Assembly: GCF_963259705.1 (NCBI RefSeq)
Contig: NC_081847.1
Location: 73,615,754-73,679,753 of the forward strand
Length of the DNA: 64,000 nucleotides
Source of the DNA: Myotis daubentonii
Taxonomy: Eukaryota; Chordata; Mammalia; Chiroptera; Vespertilionidae
Reading direction: 5' to 3'
Below the pieces are notes generated by a model. The model did no database searches, had not been told where the DNA came from, and saw nothing but the letters and a program-made list of their open reading frames with translations. Below, piece by piece: positions 1 to 11,650 of this stretch. Position numbers and translations under genes: made by a program. Position 1 is the stretch's first letter, and every line of letters begins with the position of its first letter.

Positions 1-834
1 GCCCAGGACAAATTCAATTCATTCTAAGCCAAGTTTAGACATTTTTCAATGTCCTCCTTAGGTTTATTTACTTGACATAAAAAGAGTGCCTTGCCTTATC
101 TTTATTAAGATTTTGTCTGTTGAATTTAAAAAGATAATTCTGTTATAGACAACTATGTTGGACCAAAAGCAGAAGGAAGAAGAGAGAAAGCCATGAAACC
201 AATAATCACCACAGCCTTGAAATGTTCCCTGGCTTAACACATCTGATCAGAACCTCATTGCTTACAGCCAGAAGCACTTACAGAGCTAACTAACTCAGTA
301 CAGGGAATGGTCTCTGGACATGAAGCTTCACCTCTAAGACACCCAGGGGATAAGCTTACACAAACTCAGCTGCAAAGAAAAGTCAGGATATTCACAGGGT
401 TTTAAGAGTAGATAATGCCACCTCCACATCACCTCATCCCCTTAAGCATACTGGATCGCCTTGCTTGCAGAAGAATTTGAATGCTTAAAGCAATTAGCTT
501 TCCTTCCTTATTTCTGCACACTCCCCAAATGCCAGCCTTTAAAGCTGTTCCCCCCAACTACAAAAGTGACTAACATAGATCCAAGGGTCCAAAATCTCCA
601 CAAGCTTTGTGCCAGAAAGAAAGAAACACTGCCATTTACCCAGCCAGTAAATGCTAGATCCTAGTATTGTCCCAGGTGAAGTTACAAACAATGTCTCAGA
701 AAACTGGGTTCCATCCAGTGATTCTCTGCAGATACACATGCAAGCAAATAAGCAGTCCAGCAAAGCAAATGCAGAGCCCACTGCCTGGAAAGGTGTGTTC
801 CTAACCTTCTAACCCAGAAAGTCTGAAACTGAAC

Positions 835-940
835 CCAAGTTTCAAAGAATCCATTATTTTCTTAGTACGTATTAGTTTAATAAAACTACTCCAAGTCCAA
901 AGAGTCCATTTTTTCTTAGTACGTATTAGTTTAATAAAAA
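835..940. repeat. Tandem duplication, two units offset by about 54-56 bp
   Basis: The unit begins CCAAGT at 835 and again at 891. The core TTCTTAGTACGTATTAGTTT plus AATAAAA is identical in both, and the 5' part of the unit has a few differences. It is a simple local duplication in intron 4. Confidence 0.85.
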
Positions 941-1589
941 TCCACTCAGTCAGTTTCTTGGCAGAAAATAGCCTCCCTGTGCTCAGTCACTTTATCTAAG
1001 AAATCAGAATGCCTACGGAGCTTATAGTGAATTTTATTATTTAGCATTCCTAGAACAGTTATAAAACATGCCTGAAGAGGGCTCCTGCTGCTCCTAGTCT
1101 AAAGGACCTGGAGGACATGCCACAGTTTTCAAACGAAACTGGAAGTTCGAAGTTTCAAGGAAGCAAAACTCTCAACACACTTTGTCCAAGTCAATAATGT
1201 TTACTTCCAACAACTTCTAGTAAATCCATTCTGATGTTTTGTGGAGGCGAATGAGAATATATGACCATAAATTTATAGTTTTTTGAAGCTAGAGGGGATT
1301 CTTAGACTTATTTTAAAAAGTTGAGGTTGATAAGGAAAACAGAATCATAACAACAAAAATAGCACAGGAAAAGTGACCTCTAGACTGTGCAGATTGTGTT
1401 TCCAGTACTCACAACTGTACATCTACTTTTGCCACACCCTGTATCTACTCAAGTCTACACCCATTCCTAAAATGTAGATCAAGAAAGCATCTATATATGA
1501 GCCTCTGAATACTATTAATTACTACTAAGTATGGCGTTTCTTTTCGAGTGTTGAAAAGGTTCAGAAATCAGACAGTGCAATAGTGGGAA

Positions 1590-1690
1590 AGATGCACAAC
1601 TTTGTGAATATACTAACACCCAATAAACTATACACTTTAAAAGGGTGAATTTTATGGTATGTAAATTATATCGCAATTTAAAAAAATTTC
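1590..1690 (+). repeat. Ancient L1 3' end fragment
   Basis: The stretch around ACACTTTAAAAGGGTGAATT followed by a TTATGGTATGTAAATTATAT-like run resembles the 3' ends of old L1M subfamilies. No flanking duplication is visible. Confidence 0.5.
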
Positions 1691-2324
1691 TTCCTGTCAA
1701 CCTTCTCCACTCAAAATAACTTCTGGAAAATATCCTGGTCGGACTCACTAAAGGGCACTCTGGAAATGCTCAGAGGACTTTTGGCCAAGTCCTCTCACTG
1801 CCAACTTCCTGGGAAACCTGGAGGTGGCCAGGTCAGTGTGTTAGGTACAGGCACACTTGGGCAGCAGACACATGGGCAGCTGGCCTGCAGGGCACCCACA
1901 GGAAGCAGAGGACTCATACCTCGAGAAGCCATTTTCCTTCTCCTTCTTTACTTTTGCATCCCCAGAGGCTCTAACCTGAAAAGTCAAACAACAGTAACTG
2001 ATTAGTACCTTGAAAGCTACATTTGACTCTAATAAAGAAGCCTCTCTCTTTATTAGAGAACATTTGACTTCAATCCTTGGGACACCCTAATCACAGACGG
2101 ACTTCTTCTTGCTGACCAGGTGAACTGAAGGTCTTCATATTTTTCTAAGACTCATTTTATACAATTCTTCAGGATAATCTATCCAATACACTGAGAAAAG
2201 TTTCCGTGCAAAATAACAGTTTACCTTTAAATTATGACAGGGCCCCCTCCCTCAGTAAATATACTCCACCTCTCAAGGATTTGCCCTTCGCAGTGCAGAC
2301 AGGAAATAAAAAACAAAACAAAAT

Positions 2325-2545
2325 GAGCCTGGACTGTGTGGCTCAGTGGTTGAACATTGACCTATGAACCAGGAGGCCATGGTTTAATTCCTGGTCAGGG
2401 CACATGCCCAGGTTGCAGTTTCCAACTCCAGTAGTGGGTATGTGGGAGGCAGCCAATCAATGATTCTTTCTCATCATTGATGTTTCTATCTCTCTTTTCC
2501 TCTCCCTTCCTCTCTGAAATAAATGAAAATATATTTTTAAAAAAT
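2325..2545 (+). mobile_element. VES SINE (+)
   Basis: Diverged tRNA-derived head (GTGTGGCTCAGTGGTTGA), B-box-like GGTTTAATTCCTGGTCAGGG, the AGGCAGCCAATCAATGATTC body, a pyrimidine-rich CTCTCTTTTCCTCT stretch and an A-rich tail. No clear target duplication. Confidence 0.9.
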
Positions 2546-2646
2546 AGTCTATTTCCTGCTTTCTCTGGTTTGGAAAAGTGTATTCACATTCCCTTTCTTC
2601 AAATTCCCATTTTCTAGACTTGTCAGAGGGGTATTTCAAAAATCTT

Positions 2647-2647
<1 letters not shown>

Positions 2648-2690
<43 letters not shown>
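2648..2690. repeat. (CA)n microsatellite, about 21 units
   Basis: Uninterrupted alternating CA just downstream of a VES SINE. Short histidine/threonine and valine/cysteine ORFs crossing it are artefacts. Confidence 0.98.
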
Positions 2691-2693
<3 letters not shown>

Positions 2694-2880
2694 CTCTGGA
2701 AAAATACAAAAGAATAGTTGGCGTTGTAGCTGCCTCCAGAAAGGGAAAAATGGAGGCTAGTGAGCAATGGATAGAAGGGAAATGTATTTTTCACTATATT
2801 CGCTATTTCAATTATCTGAATTTACCAAATATAAATGTTACTTTTTTAAAACCTAAAATTAAGACAATTTTTAAAAAGTC
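2691..2880 (+). repeat. Probable ancient L1 3' UTR fragment
   Basis: AT-rich 3' end resembling old L1M 3' UTRs, with a tract ending in CTTTTTTAAAACC and A-rich sequence. Assignment is by general resemblance only. Confidence 0.35.
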
Positions 2881-3335
2881 TACGCACAACACTACTCATC
2901 TGCAGCCAGAGGAGGCCAGCTGTTTCAAGACGGCTACACTGGTTCTGCTAGAACCAAAAGTCAGCAAAGGCACCAGCATCACCACATTTTCACTCAAGAA
3001 GAACTTTCATTCAACAGAGGACCAAGGTAGCATTAAGCCCTTCCCCCAAAACAGAATTAATTTTCCCCATGAAGGAAAACTGACATCTCCAGAACACTAC
3101 ATCTTCAACTTATCCACTTGCCATATAAAATAATGACCTGAATAGATATGCTATACAGTGGCAACAGACCCATAGTTTAAGACTATGGTTGACTCTAAAG
3201 TCTCCTGACAGACCTTTTCACTCAAAGGCCATGGGATCTTTCTATGAAATGAAGGTACTTTCATTATCTGTTTAAAAGGTAAACAAAATGAAAAGTACAT
3301 CCCATCTCCTCCTCTCTCACTGGAAAGTTCTGTAC

Positions 3336-3459
3336 CTTTTCCTCCTTTCGTTTTTCCTTGTCTCTGTCTTTATGTTTGTCTTTATGTTTTTCTGAACTTC
3401 CATCTTTGTGCTTGGTTTTTTCCTTCTCTTTGTGTTTCTTTTCAGAATCTTTATGTTCA
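3336..3459 (-). CDS. TOP1: DNA topoisomerase I, exon 4 (EHKDSEKK...KRKEEK)
   Basis: A 124-nt exon. T completes the split Ser codon, and 41 codons follow, running from EHKDSEKKHKEKEKTKHKDG through SSEKHKDKHKDRDKEKRKEEK. The acceptor is TTTTTCACAG and the donor GTACAG, ending in phase 0. The sequence is essentially the human TOP1 N-terminal tract. An open frame extends past both splice sites (about 3264-3479), but the extra residues on each side are intronic read-through. This is the last TOP1 exon in the window. Confidence 0.97.
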
Positions 3460-3941
3460 CTGTGAAAAATAAGACACAAATGGTTAGCCCAGAGGAGGGA
3501 ACAGAGGGTTCATTTCACAAGATAAACTCACAAGATAACTTAAGATCATATGAACCATGGAAACTTACAATGGTTAAGTAAACAGTCCTGACAGAAGGTT
3601 CAAGTAGATGCTTTTGTCTACACGGGGCTTTATTTTGATGTTTTTATTTTTTCAAAGGAGCAAAGGAACCATATAGAGAAACACAGTCATTCTAAACAAA
3701 CCAGGACTTTTTTTTTTACCAGTGACTAAAAATATACAGCAAGCTCCTTTGTACTTCTACAATATTCTACCAGCAAAAAACCTATAATGAAAACTTCAAC
3801 TTGAGCATTCACATCTGATGTGAGGAGTAAAGACAATTCACCAAAAATGCACTTGGTAGCTCTGAGCCAGACTTAAAATATATCAGATATGTAGCCAAGC
3901 CAGCCAGGGCTTTGTGGAGTGAGCAGTCCAACACAATACAT

Positions 3942-4121
3942 CAGTGGTTCTCAACCTTGGCTGCACATTAGAATCGCCTGGGAATCTTGTTAAAATCCTG
4001 ATTTCTGGGCCTCATCCTCCGGAAATTCTGTTTCTTTGTTACTAATGATGAGGCCCAGAAATCAGGATTTTAACAAGTTTCCCAAGTGATTCTAATGTGC
4101 AGCCAAGGTTGAGAACCACTG
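3942..4121. mobile_element. MER5-like hAT MITE in fold-back (palindromic) form
   Basis: Starts CAGTGGTTCTCAACCTTGGC and ends with its reverse complement, flanked by the 8-bp near-duplicates CAATACAT and CAATAGAT. Unlike ordinary MER5 copies, almost the whole 180 bp is an inverted repeat. Arms of roughly 75 bp meet at a short centre near 4020-4045. Confidence 0.85.
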
Positions 4122-4598
4122 CAATAGATGTTTCCTGCTAGTTTTTACTAGAAAAAGTTAGCTACTGCTAGATGAAGCTGCTTGGTCCATTCTTTACAAT
4201 AAGAAAAGACCCATCTAAAAGCAAGGCATATAAAACGTTTAAAAGCCTTGCTTTTAAAAGGGGTTGTAATTACACTGGCAGCCGTGTAGAAAGGCACTGA
4301 GCCTCTGGAAAACAAAATACGACATCACAAAGCAGAAGCCATTACAATGTCCACACCCTGACATCTAGCTCCTGGAAATTTCTCTTTGGAAAATAACATT
4401 GCAAAACGATGTTTATTTTGATGCTTCCCATAACAAGAAACAAATAAAAATAAACAAACCACCAAAAAACTAGATATAACCTTAGTAATAACAGGAAAAA
4501 ACTGTGATATATCAAATTAGGTAGCTAATATGCTATAATTTATGAGTCCTACAAATATACATGGGAAATGTTTATGACACAAATGGAAAAAAGGGATA

Positions 4599-4690
4599 CA
4601 GTCGTCCCTTGGTATCCAAGGGCGACTGGTTCCAGGAACACCATCTCTTCCAGGCACAGATACCAATCCTGCAGATGCTCAAGTCCCTTA
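4599..4690 (+). mobile_element. Tigger-type DNA transposon fragment
   Basis: TA followed by CAGTCGTCCCTTGGTATCCA, then a segment with CAGATGCTCAAGTCCCTTAT, matches the left end of mammalian Tigger/MER8-like elements. The right end is not recognised. Confidence 0.7.
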
Positions 4691-4899
4691 TATTAAAGGT
4701 ATAGAACAATACATACATACACATATAAAATGACTGCAACAACATAAAAAGCATGTGAACAAAGACAGACGGGCAATAAGCAAAAACCATATGCTGTAGT
4801 TTAAGGTGGCAGAACACTGGGTGACTGTTTTCTTCAGTGCACCAGGCAGATGATTTAGGATCCTTGCTTACATCACCAATATATTCCACAAGTTAACAA

Positions 4900-6048
4900 A
4901 AGGAAGTTTGAACTCAAGTGCTATGAATTGGTGGGGTTCATCCCACACACAAAACAGCTGACAGGGACAATCAGGCCTATGGGCCCCTTGCCTTTCCCAC
5001 CACAGACTGCATTTCCCATCTGTCACATTTACACCTTCAGCCCAGGAAAAAAAAAAGATTTTACCAGCAATGGGCTCATTAGGTTATGTTCACCCCATGA
5101 ATTTTGTCCTAAAGAGATTCGACCAGCTTACTTAGCTACACTGAAGGCCAAAAATGGATAAACAAATGATAGCACCTAGTTAGGTGAGAGCCACAGAACC
5201 TGGGTGAGGAGAGCATCTGCTGTCACGTACATTTCTGTACACAAAAGGAGCCCCAAATAGATATAGGGGGGTCGAGTAATAAGCAGAAACTATGAAATCT
5301 AGCCAGAGGATATGGGGCCTAATAGAAACACACAACTACAGGATAGGGAAGATCTAGGAAATCTTTTGGGGGGGGGGGGGGAGAAGTCCATGTTCCCTTG
5401 TTTATATACTATGCTCTCCTTAGGTTACTCAGAGGTGCCACATATTGAAATAACAAGTTTCCACATGAGCAAACTTTTCTTTTGAACTCATAACAGCTGA
5501 GTCTAGTTCCTGTGTGCCTACAGGCACATGGCAACCAAGCTTTCCCACCGGGCTTTTTATTCTCAGCATCATTATAATGTCACTCTCTACGTACTCTCAT
5601 AATCTGTTTTTACCAAAATGCAATGTTTTGTCAAAAAATTTATTCTTTACTCTGTACAAAAATAGCTCTCAATTGCACAACACTCCAGCTTTAGAATGAC
5701 GGGTAAAATTGCAGTTGCCAAAATTGCAACTGATCCACTTCAGGAATTTACACATGATTTTGATATTACCAGCAAAATGTATGGTAATTATCACTATTCT
5801 ATTCTACAGGCATTGTAGTTTTAGTTGTCTGTTGTTGTTTTTTTAACATTAACTGTAGGAGATATTTATGGACATCTAACAAGTTTTTGCCTAAAAGCAA
5901 AAAATATGCAACAATTACATCCACGATATTATTGGATGAATATACTTCCCCCCACAAAGTGAAAAACTCTAAGCAAGCAATGTGCTTGGCATGTTCACAT
6001 ACATTGTTTCATTCAATCCTCACACACATTGTTTCATTCAATCCCTTC
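4900..6048. other. Intron 3 stretch without recognised content
   Basis: AT-rich intronic DNA. It contains a G-tract at 5368-5381 and a short 26-bp-spaced duplication of ACATTGTTTCATTCAATCC at 6001-6045 abutting the SPIN element. No gene or repeat family is recognised. Confidence 0.6.
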
Positions 6049-6262
6049 CAGTGGTTCTCAACCTTCTGGCCCTTTAAATACAGTTCCTCATGTTGTGACC
6101 CCCAACCATAAAATTATTTTCGTTGCTACTTCATAACTGTAATTTTGCTACTGTTATGAATCGTAATGTAAATATCTGATATACAGGATGGTCTTAGGCG
6201 ACCCCTGTGAAAGGGTCGTTCGACTGCCAAAGGGGTCGCGACCCACAGGTTGAGAACCACTG
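6049..6262 (-). mobile_element. SPIN-type hAT MITE, short class
   Basis: A 214-bp element with hAT terminal repeats (CAGTGGTTCTCAACCTTCTG ... GTTGAGAACCACTG). Its GGTCGCGACCC and TTAGGCGACCCCTGTGAAAG blocks are typical of SPACE INVADERS (SPIN) non-autonomous elements. It belongs to the shorter class lacking the central block around TTGTGATTAATCACTATG. Inverted relative to the copies at 32002, 41121 and 60747. The 8-bp target duplication is not convincing. Confidence 0.88.
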
Positions 6263-7464
6263 CCTTAGACTGATTTAGAAACAGAGGAGCCTGGAGTTTA
6301 GTCTTATTCAATGTTAGAAAGAAGCAAAGTTAAGATTTAAACTCATGTTTCCATCTCCAAGTTCAGAGTGCCTCCCACTAAATCAATACCATTACATCTT
6401 CATAAAGTTAATACCTACCACTAAAGGCAGATTAGAGCAGGCGACAAATGCACAGCCAATCTGAGATATATTAAGGTCAAGACTTTATTTTACCACCAAG
6501 TAGAAACTTTCTAGAATAGAGATTTTGGATAACTGAAACGATAAAACCTTTTGAGATAGCTGCTCCTCATTTTGTCTTCCCACAAAACTATAAATGGCCA
6601 ATTCAGGAATCTAAATTTAGAAACACTCTATCCGCCTTTATGTTCCACTGTTCCCCCTTGTTCTCTTCCTCAATGAAGGCATTTCTTAGAACATTACACT
6701 ATTTCACTACAAAACTGGCTTTCTGGCCTTTTGGCATTCACAGCACAGGCAATTTGTAAGTGCACACAGCCCTCCAGCTTTCAGCTTTGTTGTTCATTAT
6801 CACACTGACCAGAGATAAGGGGAAAGAAGGCAACAAATGACAAGGCAATGAGACAGTATGCAGGCCACCCAGGAAAGTGAAAAAAAGTCAGATACTTCCT
6901 CTGCCTGCTACCCAGAGGGAAATCGATTCAGGAAATTCAAAGTCCCTGTTAGAATAGTAACCCCGTTGTAGTCATAATCAAACACAAAGACCAGAATGAA
7001 ATGAAACTATCAACTTAACTTTCCAAAGGAAATTCTCTCCCAATGTTTAGATGTAAGAGAACAGGTTTGGATTTTTATATAAGTGAACTCAGATGATTCA
7101 GGAGTAAGGACATCTTGTGGTATACAAGGCATCTCACTGGAACTGTTAGAAATTCGAGTTTGTGGAGCTCTACTAAGCATCTGAATACAATGTTAATGTA
7201 TCTACTTGTCAGTTGCTGTTCCTGTCCCTATCTCCTGAAATAGAGAGGACTCAGGTCCTACCCGTCATCCATAACCCCTACAGAGGCAGAAGTGCTGGCA
7301 AAGGGCAAACCATGGTACCAGTGCTTCCTAGGAATCTACCTGAAGGAGCAAATGCATCTGGGGGACAAAGTCCTGTGATAGGTCTAATTAGGGCTGTGCC
7401 ACAGAAATTAGGAGCAGGATTTGGCCAGTGGTAGAAAATGGAGCAAATCTGGAATCAGTTAGGC

Positions 7465-7957
7465 CAGTGGTCGGCAAACTCATTAGTCAACAGAGGCAAA
7501 TATCAACAGTACAACGATTGAAATGTCTTTTGAGAGCCAAATTTTTTTTAACTTAAACTATATAGGTAGGTACATTGTTAACTTAATTAGGGTACTCCTA
7601 AACTGACCTTTGCTAAAAACGTCCTCAATCTGATTGAGATATGTTCGCTGAGGTCGACCCCTTCCAACTCTCCCATCCACACTCGTCTTGATTGGCTCAC
7701 TCAACTCGTGCATGAATCGCGTGCTTGCCTCCCCCGCGCTGGGTGCTGCTACGCCTCCCGTCGCCGGACACCCCCACTTCCGAACCACTTCTTCAAAATA
7801 TAGACTCGCCCAGGCCGAAAACCGACTTCTGCGCATGGGCCACGAAGTTTCAATCGCACTGTATGTGCGCACCCACACGTGGTATTTTGTGGAAGAGCCA
7901 CACTCAAGGGGCCAAAGAGCCGCATGTGGCTTTCGAGCCGCAGTTTGCTGACCACTG
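7465..7957. mobile_element. Non-autonomous hAT transposon, 493 bp, with perfect 8-bp TSD
   Basis: Terminal inverted repeats CAGTGGTCGGCAAACT and AGTTTGCTGACCACTG are flanked on both sides by AGTTAGGC (7457-7464 and 7958-7965). The interior, especially 7640-7950, is unusually rich in CpG and is followed by a GAGCCGCATGTGGC block typical of this hAT group. Overlapping ORFs inside show no transposase motifs, so it is non-autonomous. Confidence 0.93.
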
Positions 7958-7965
7958 AGTTAGGC

Positions 7966-9003
7966 CAACTCATCATCCCTCAGGATTTCCTAGCATGTAC
8001 CTCTTTTCCAAAATGTTTAGAACTAACTTGGCTTTTATGGTGGCTTAAAGAGCAGCACCTTTCCCACTGATTGATGATGGAAATTTAGACCAGTGCAGGA
8101 GTTCATGTGTTGACTGCCTGTTTTAAGAGATGTTCCTCTTGCCTTTATACTGATCCACTACTTTTACATACACAATGTCAAACTCACTAAATACCACTGG
8201 AGGCTACAAATATCAGCCAGTTCAGAGGCTGTCGAAGAGATGTTGGAGAAATTGAAGAAACTTCAGCAGGGATAAATAAGAAAAATAAACTGGGAGAAAG
8301 GCTTAAAACTGGTCATAGTATGGAAACAAAAGATTTGAAGAACATATATTTTAAAAAATGAATTTAGACTGAGATACACTGAAGGTCAAATCACTGACGG
8401 TAGCTAATATTTCAGAACCTTTGTAATGGTCACACTTTGGGATGAAATAGGAACTTCATCATCAGCAACTCTGAATGAGAAAACACCCAATTAGTGGCTA
8501 TGCACACATGCTGACTCCTGGGGCTCAAGGCTCATGTCTGTCTGAGGGTAAGATCCACCATACCAGCAGAGTCTGGATAAGCAGAAGTCAATGCCAAAGA
8601 GAACAAATGGCAATAGTCAAAGCCACCTCTCCAAGAGTGTTCATGCCAGTCTTAGGCTTCAATTAGCTAAATTCCACCAAGGAAAAGGTAACCTACACTA
8701 TTTTTAAAGTGACGACAGTGAAACCTTTGTCTGTGACCCTTGCTGGAGCTGAGCAGACAAGTTTGACCAGGGTTATCACTCTTAGGCACTCGGGGAGAAG
8801 ATGGAAGGGAAATGCCAGGAGGGAAAAGCATTTATTTTCCTTCTGCCCTAGATAGCATTTGCTATCTCTTCAGAAAACAAAACAAAAAGCCCGTGTCTGA
8901 TATTCTGGAACGCTAGGATGTTGGCTATGGGAAACCATTTAAATCTGTTAAAGAAAACAAACAAACAAAAAAACACCCCAATCTGTCCTCTATCATCAAT
9001 AAA
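7966..9003. other. Intron 3 stretch without recognised content
   Basis: No gene, exon or classifiable repeat was seen. Short ORFs here lack homology I can recognise. Confidence 0.55.
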
Positions 9004-9240
9004 AGTATTTAACAGATACTTGAATACCACTAAGTGCCTGGCACTCTTCTAAGCAATTTAATTCCCATAAAAAGACAGAGATAAGTTCTAGTATCTCCAT
9101 TTTACAGATGTGGAAACTGAGACATGGCAGGTAAGGTTAAGTAACTCACCCAAGGAGATATATCTAAGGAGAGATAAGTAGGATTTAAACTTAAGCAGTG
9201 TGGCTCCAGAGTGGACAGCTGTGTTACAATACTTCCCAAA
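9004..9240 (+). repeat. MIR SINE (+)
   Basis: Classical MIR landmarks in order: AGTGCCTGGCACTCTTCTAA, CATTTTACAGATGTGGAAAC, TTAAGTAACTCACCCAAGG and a final GTGGCTCCAGAGT. Ancient and diverged. Confidence 0.88.
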
Positions 9241-9265
9241 TAAAGCAAAAACGCAGCACTGCTAG

Positions 9266-9528
9266 CCCTAGCCGGTTTGGCTCTGTGGCTAGAGCGTCGG
9301 CCTGTGGACTAAAGGGTCCTGGGTTCAATTCTGACTAAGGGCATGTAACTAGGTTGCAGGCTCAATTCCTGGCCCTGGTTAGGGTGCGTGTGAGTGGCAA
9401 CCAATTAATGTGTCTCTCTCACATCGATATTTCTCTCTCTGTCTCTCCCTTTCCCTTCCACCCTCCCTTCGCTTTCTCTAAAAATCAATGGGAAAATATC
9501 AAGTGAGGCAAACAAACAAAAACATGAG
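9266..9528 (+). mobile_element. VES SINE (+) with 10-bp TSD
   Basis: Head CCCTAGCCGGTTTGGCTC, GAGCGTCGGCCTGTGGACT anticodon-arm region, long CT-rich 3' part and an A-rich tail. Flanked by GCACTGCTAG at 9256-9265 and 9529-9538. Confidence 0.95.
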
Positions 9529-10189
9529 GCACTGCTAGGGGGGAGAAGGAGCCTCTTTGTCTTCTGACAGGACTTAGCCACTAATGGCTAAGGGTAGGCA
9601 CTCATCTCAGCTATCTGACTGCTCAAGGCAGCCAGTCCTTCACTGCAGGTCAATAGAATCCCAGTGGATTTCTAAAGGAGAGCCGAGAGCTGAGAGAGAG
9701 AGCTTCAAGGCTGTGAAAGGAGGAAATACATAGCCCCTTTGAAAGCAGACAATTAAAGCTTAAATGTTTGCTAAATAAAAATTCTAGATAAACTAAGTTG
9801 TTGTCTTGGTCAGAAAAAACACAACAGCAGTTTCTGAAAGACTCTTCAGAATTAAAGATTTCTTAATGCTTATCACTGAATGCTCAAAATCAGGAGAATT
9901 ATTGGAACTTTGAGTTGAATGGAATCTCAGAAATTATTTAATTCTTTGTTTGCAGGCCAGAAAGGATAAAGGGATGTGCCAAGCCAATACATATACTCAA
10001 CTTCCATTTCTCCCCTATCTCTAAGTTCCTTACCTCTATTAATAGGGTAAACAGCCACCCAGTTATCCAAACTAGGAGCCATTTTTCTTAGACCCCTCAT
10101 GCCCTTTGTGGCTAAATTCTTTATCTCCCTTTCTCAACTATTTTCAGTGGCCTCTTGTTCCCTTTAGAATCAAATCCCAAACTTTTTTT

Positions 10190-10405
10190 AAAAAAATATA
10201 TTTTACTGATTTTTTACAGAGAGGAAGGGAGAGAGATAGAGAGTTAGAAACATCGATGAGAGAGAAACATCGATCAGCTGCCTCCTGCACATCTCCCACT
10301 GGAGATGTGCCCGCAACCCAGGTACATGCCCTTGACCGGAATCGAACCTGGGACCCTTGAGTCTGCAGGCCGACGCTCTATCCACTGAGCCAAACCGGTT
10401 TCGGG
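10190..10405 (-). mobile_element. VES SINE (-)
   Basis: Reverse-oriented copy. A poly-T/ATATTTT left end and CATCGATGAGAGAGAAACAT body lead to a head ending CTGAGCCAAACCGGTTTCGG. Flanked by CAAACTTTTTTT at 10178 and 10406. Confidence 0.95.
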
Positions 10406-10647
10406 CAAACTTTTTTTTTTAATGTCCCAACTTCTTGAAATAGCTTTTAATAGTCTTGCCCCAAGTCACTTTTATGGTCTCATTTTCTACCATTCCATCA
10501 TGTTAATCCAGGCACCCACCCAACTGGAGTCTTCTCAGAGCAAAGTATGTTACACAATGCTTCCATGTTTTGTTCATGCTTTTCTTATTGTCTGAAATGC
10601 CCCTCTTTCTAGCCATCACCTTTCTTTGTCAAGATTTTAACCATCTT

Positions 10648-10849
10648 GCCCTGGCCGGTTTGGCTCAGTGGATACAGCGTCAGCCTGCGGACTGAAGGGT
10701 TCCAGGTTTGATTATGACCAAGGGCACATGCCCAGGTTTTGGGCTCAATCCTCAGGAGGGGGTGTGCAGGAGGCGGCCAATCAATGATTCTCTCTCATCA
10801 TTGATTCTTCTATCTCCCTCCCTCTCCTTTTCTCTCTGAAATCAATATA
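10648..10849 (+). mobile_element. VES SINE (+) with 13-bp TSD
   Basis: GCCCTGGCCGGTTTGGCTCA head and a typical body ending in ATCAATA. Perfect duplication TTTTAACCATCTT at 10635-10647 and 10850-10862. Confidence 0.95.
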
Positions 10850-11089
10850 TTTTAACCATCTTTCAATGACTAACTCAAATGCTGTTTCCACCATGAAATC
10901 TTTAATAAATTAGATTCAACTAACAAAATTGACAGCTCCAATATATCTCATTGATACTCACCAGGCTTTGTGGCAATCATCATTGTCATCACCACCACCA
11001 CCACCATCATTTCAATTGTTTAGTACGTTATAACAAACTCGAAAACATGACTGGGCCAGTAATGCTCTCAACACTTGACCAAAATGGAA

Positions 11090-11215
11090 AATGAGACGCG
11101 GAAGTTAAGTGGCTTGGATTAGGACACACAGCTAGTAAATGTGGGGCACACAGGTTAGTAAATGGGAGAATCTGGCCTTGAGTTCTACTTTAGTGTGCTT
11201 TTCACTACATCACAT
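11090..11215 (+). repeat. MIR SINE fragment (+)
   Basis: Shows GAAAATGAGACGCGGAAGTT followed by AAGTGGCTTGG and GACACACAGCTAGTAAATG, the core-to-3' region of MIR. Confidence 0.7.
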
Positions 11216-11433
11216 TAATTCCTATGTGAATGGTGGTGATGTACTCAGTTTCCTCATTTTTAAAGTACCCAACCCTCTTCTCTACCTACCTATGCTAATT
11301 GTTCATTTCCCCCAGGCAGGTTGATGATACAGGGATGTGCAGATAAATAAAACGCTTCAGCAAACAGCTCACCAAAAAAAAAAAAAAGAAAAGAAAAAAA
11401 CCAGGAGTAAACATCTCTTTTTAAATTTGATTA

Positions 11434-11650
11434 CATTCAGCCAGTGTGGTTCAGTGGTTGAGCTTTGAACTATAGACCAGGAGGATCACAGTTTGATTCC
11501 CGGTCAGGGCATGTGCCCGGTTGCGGGCTCCATCCCCAGTGAGGGGTGTGCAGGAGGCAGCCAATCAATAATTCTCTGTCATCACTGATGTTTCTATCTC
11601 TCTCTCCCTCTCCCTTCCTCTCTGAAATCAATAAAAAATAATTTTTAAAA
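11434..11650 (+). mobile_element. VES SINE (+)
   Basis: A GTGTGGTTCAGTGGTTGAGC head, GTTTGATTCCCGGTCAGGGC box and CT-rich 3' part. Near-perfect flanking duplicates AATTTGATTA (11424) and AATTTTGATTA (11651). Confidence 0.92.

Larger units (their letters stand above)
1..3335 (-). other. TOP1: TOP1 intron 4, downstream part absent from window
   Basis: Begins at the GTACAG donor after exon 4 and leaves the window at position 1. It contains a short tandem duplication (835-940), ancient L1 3' ends, one VES SINE and a (CA)n tract. Outside these I recognise nothing, and no further TOP1 exon is visible. Confidence 0.9.

Noticed and set aside
2578..2760. Histidine/threonine-rich and cysteine/valine-rich ORFs
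   Set aside because: Translations of the (CA)n microsatellite at 2648-2690.
1..3335. TOP1 exon 5
   Set aside because: No minus-strand frame with the expected VRASGDAK continuation and splice acceptor was found, so it must lie left of the window.
7558..7958. Several overlapping ORFs on both strands as possible transposase or gene
   Set aside because: They lie inside the 493-bp hAT, overlap on both strands and show no hAT transposase motifs. CpG-rich composition explains them.
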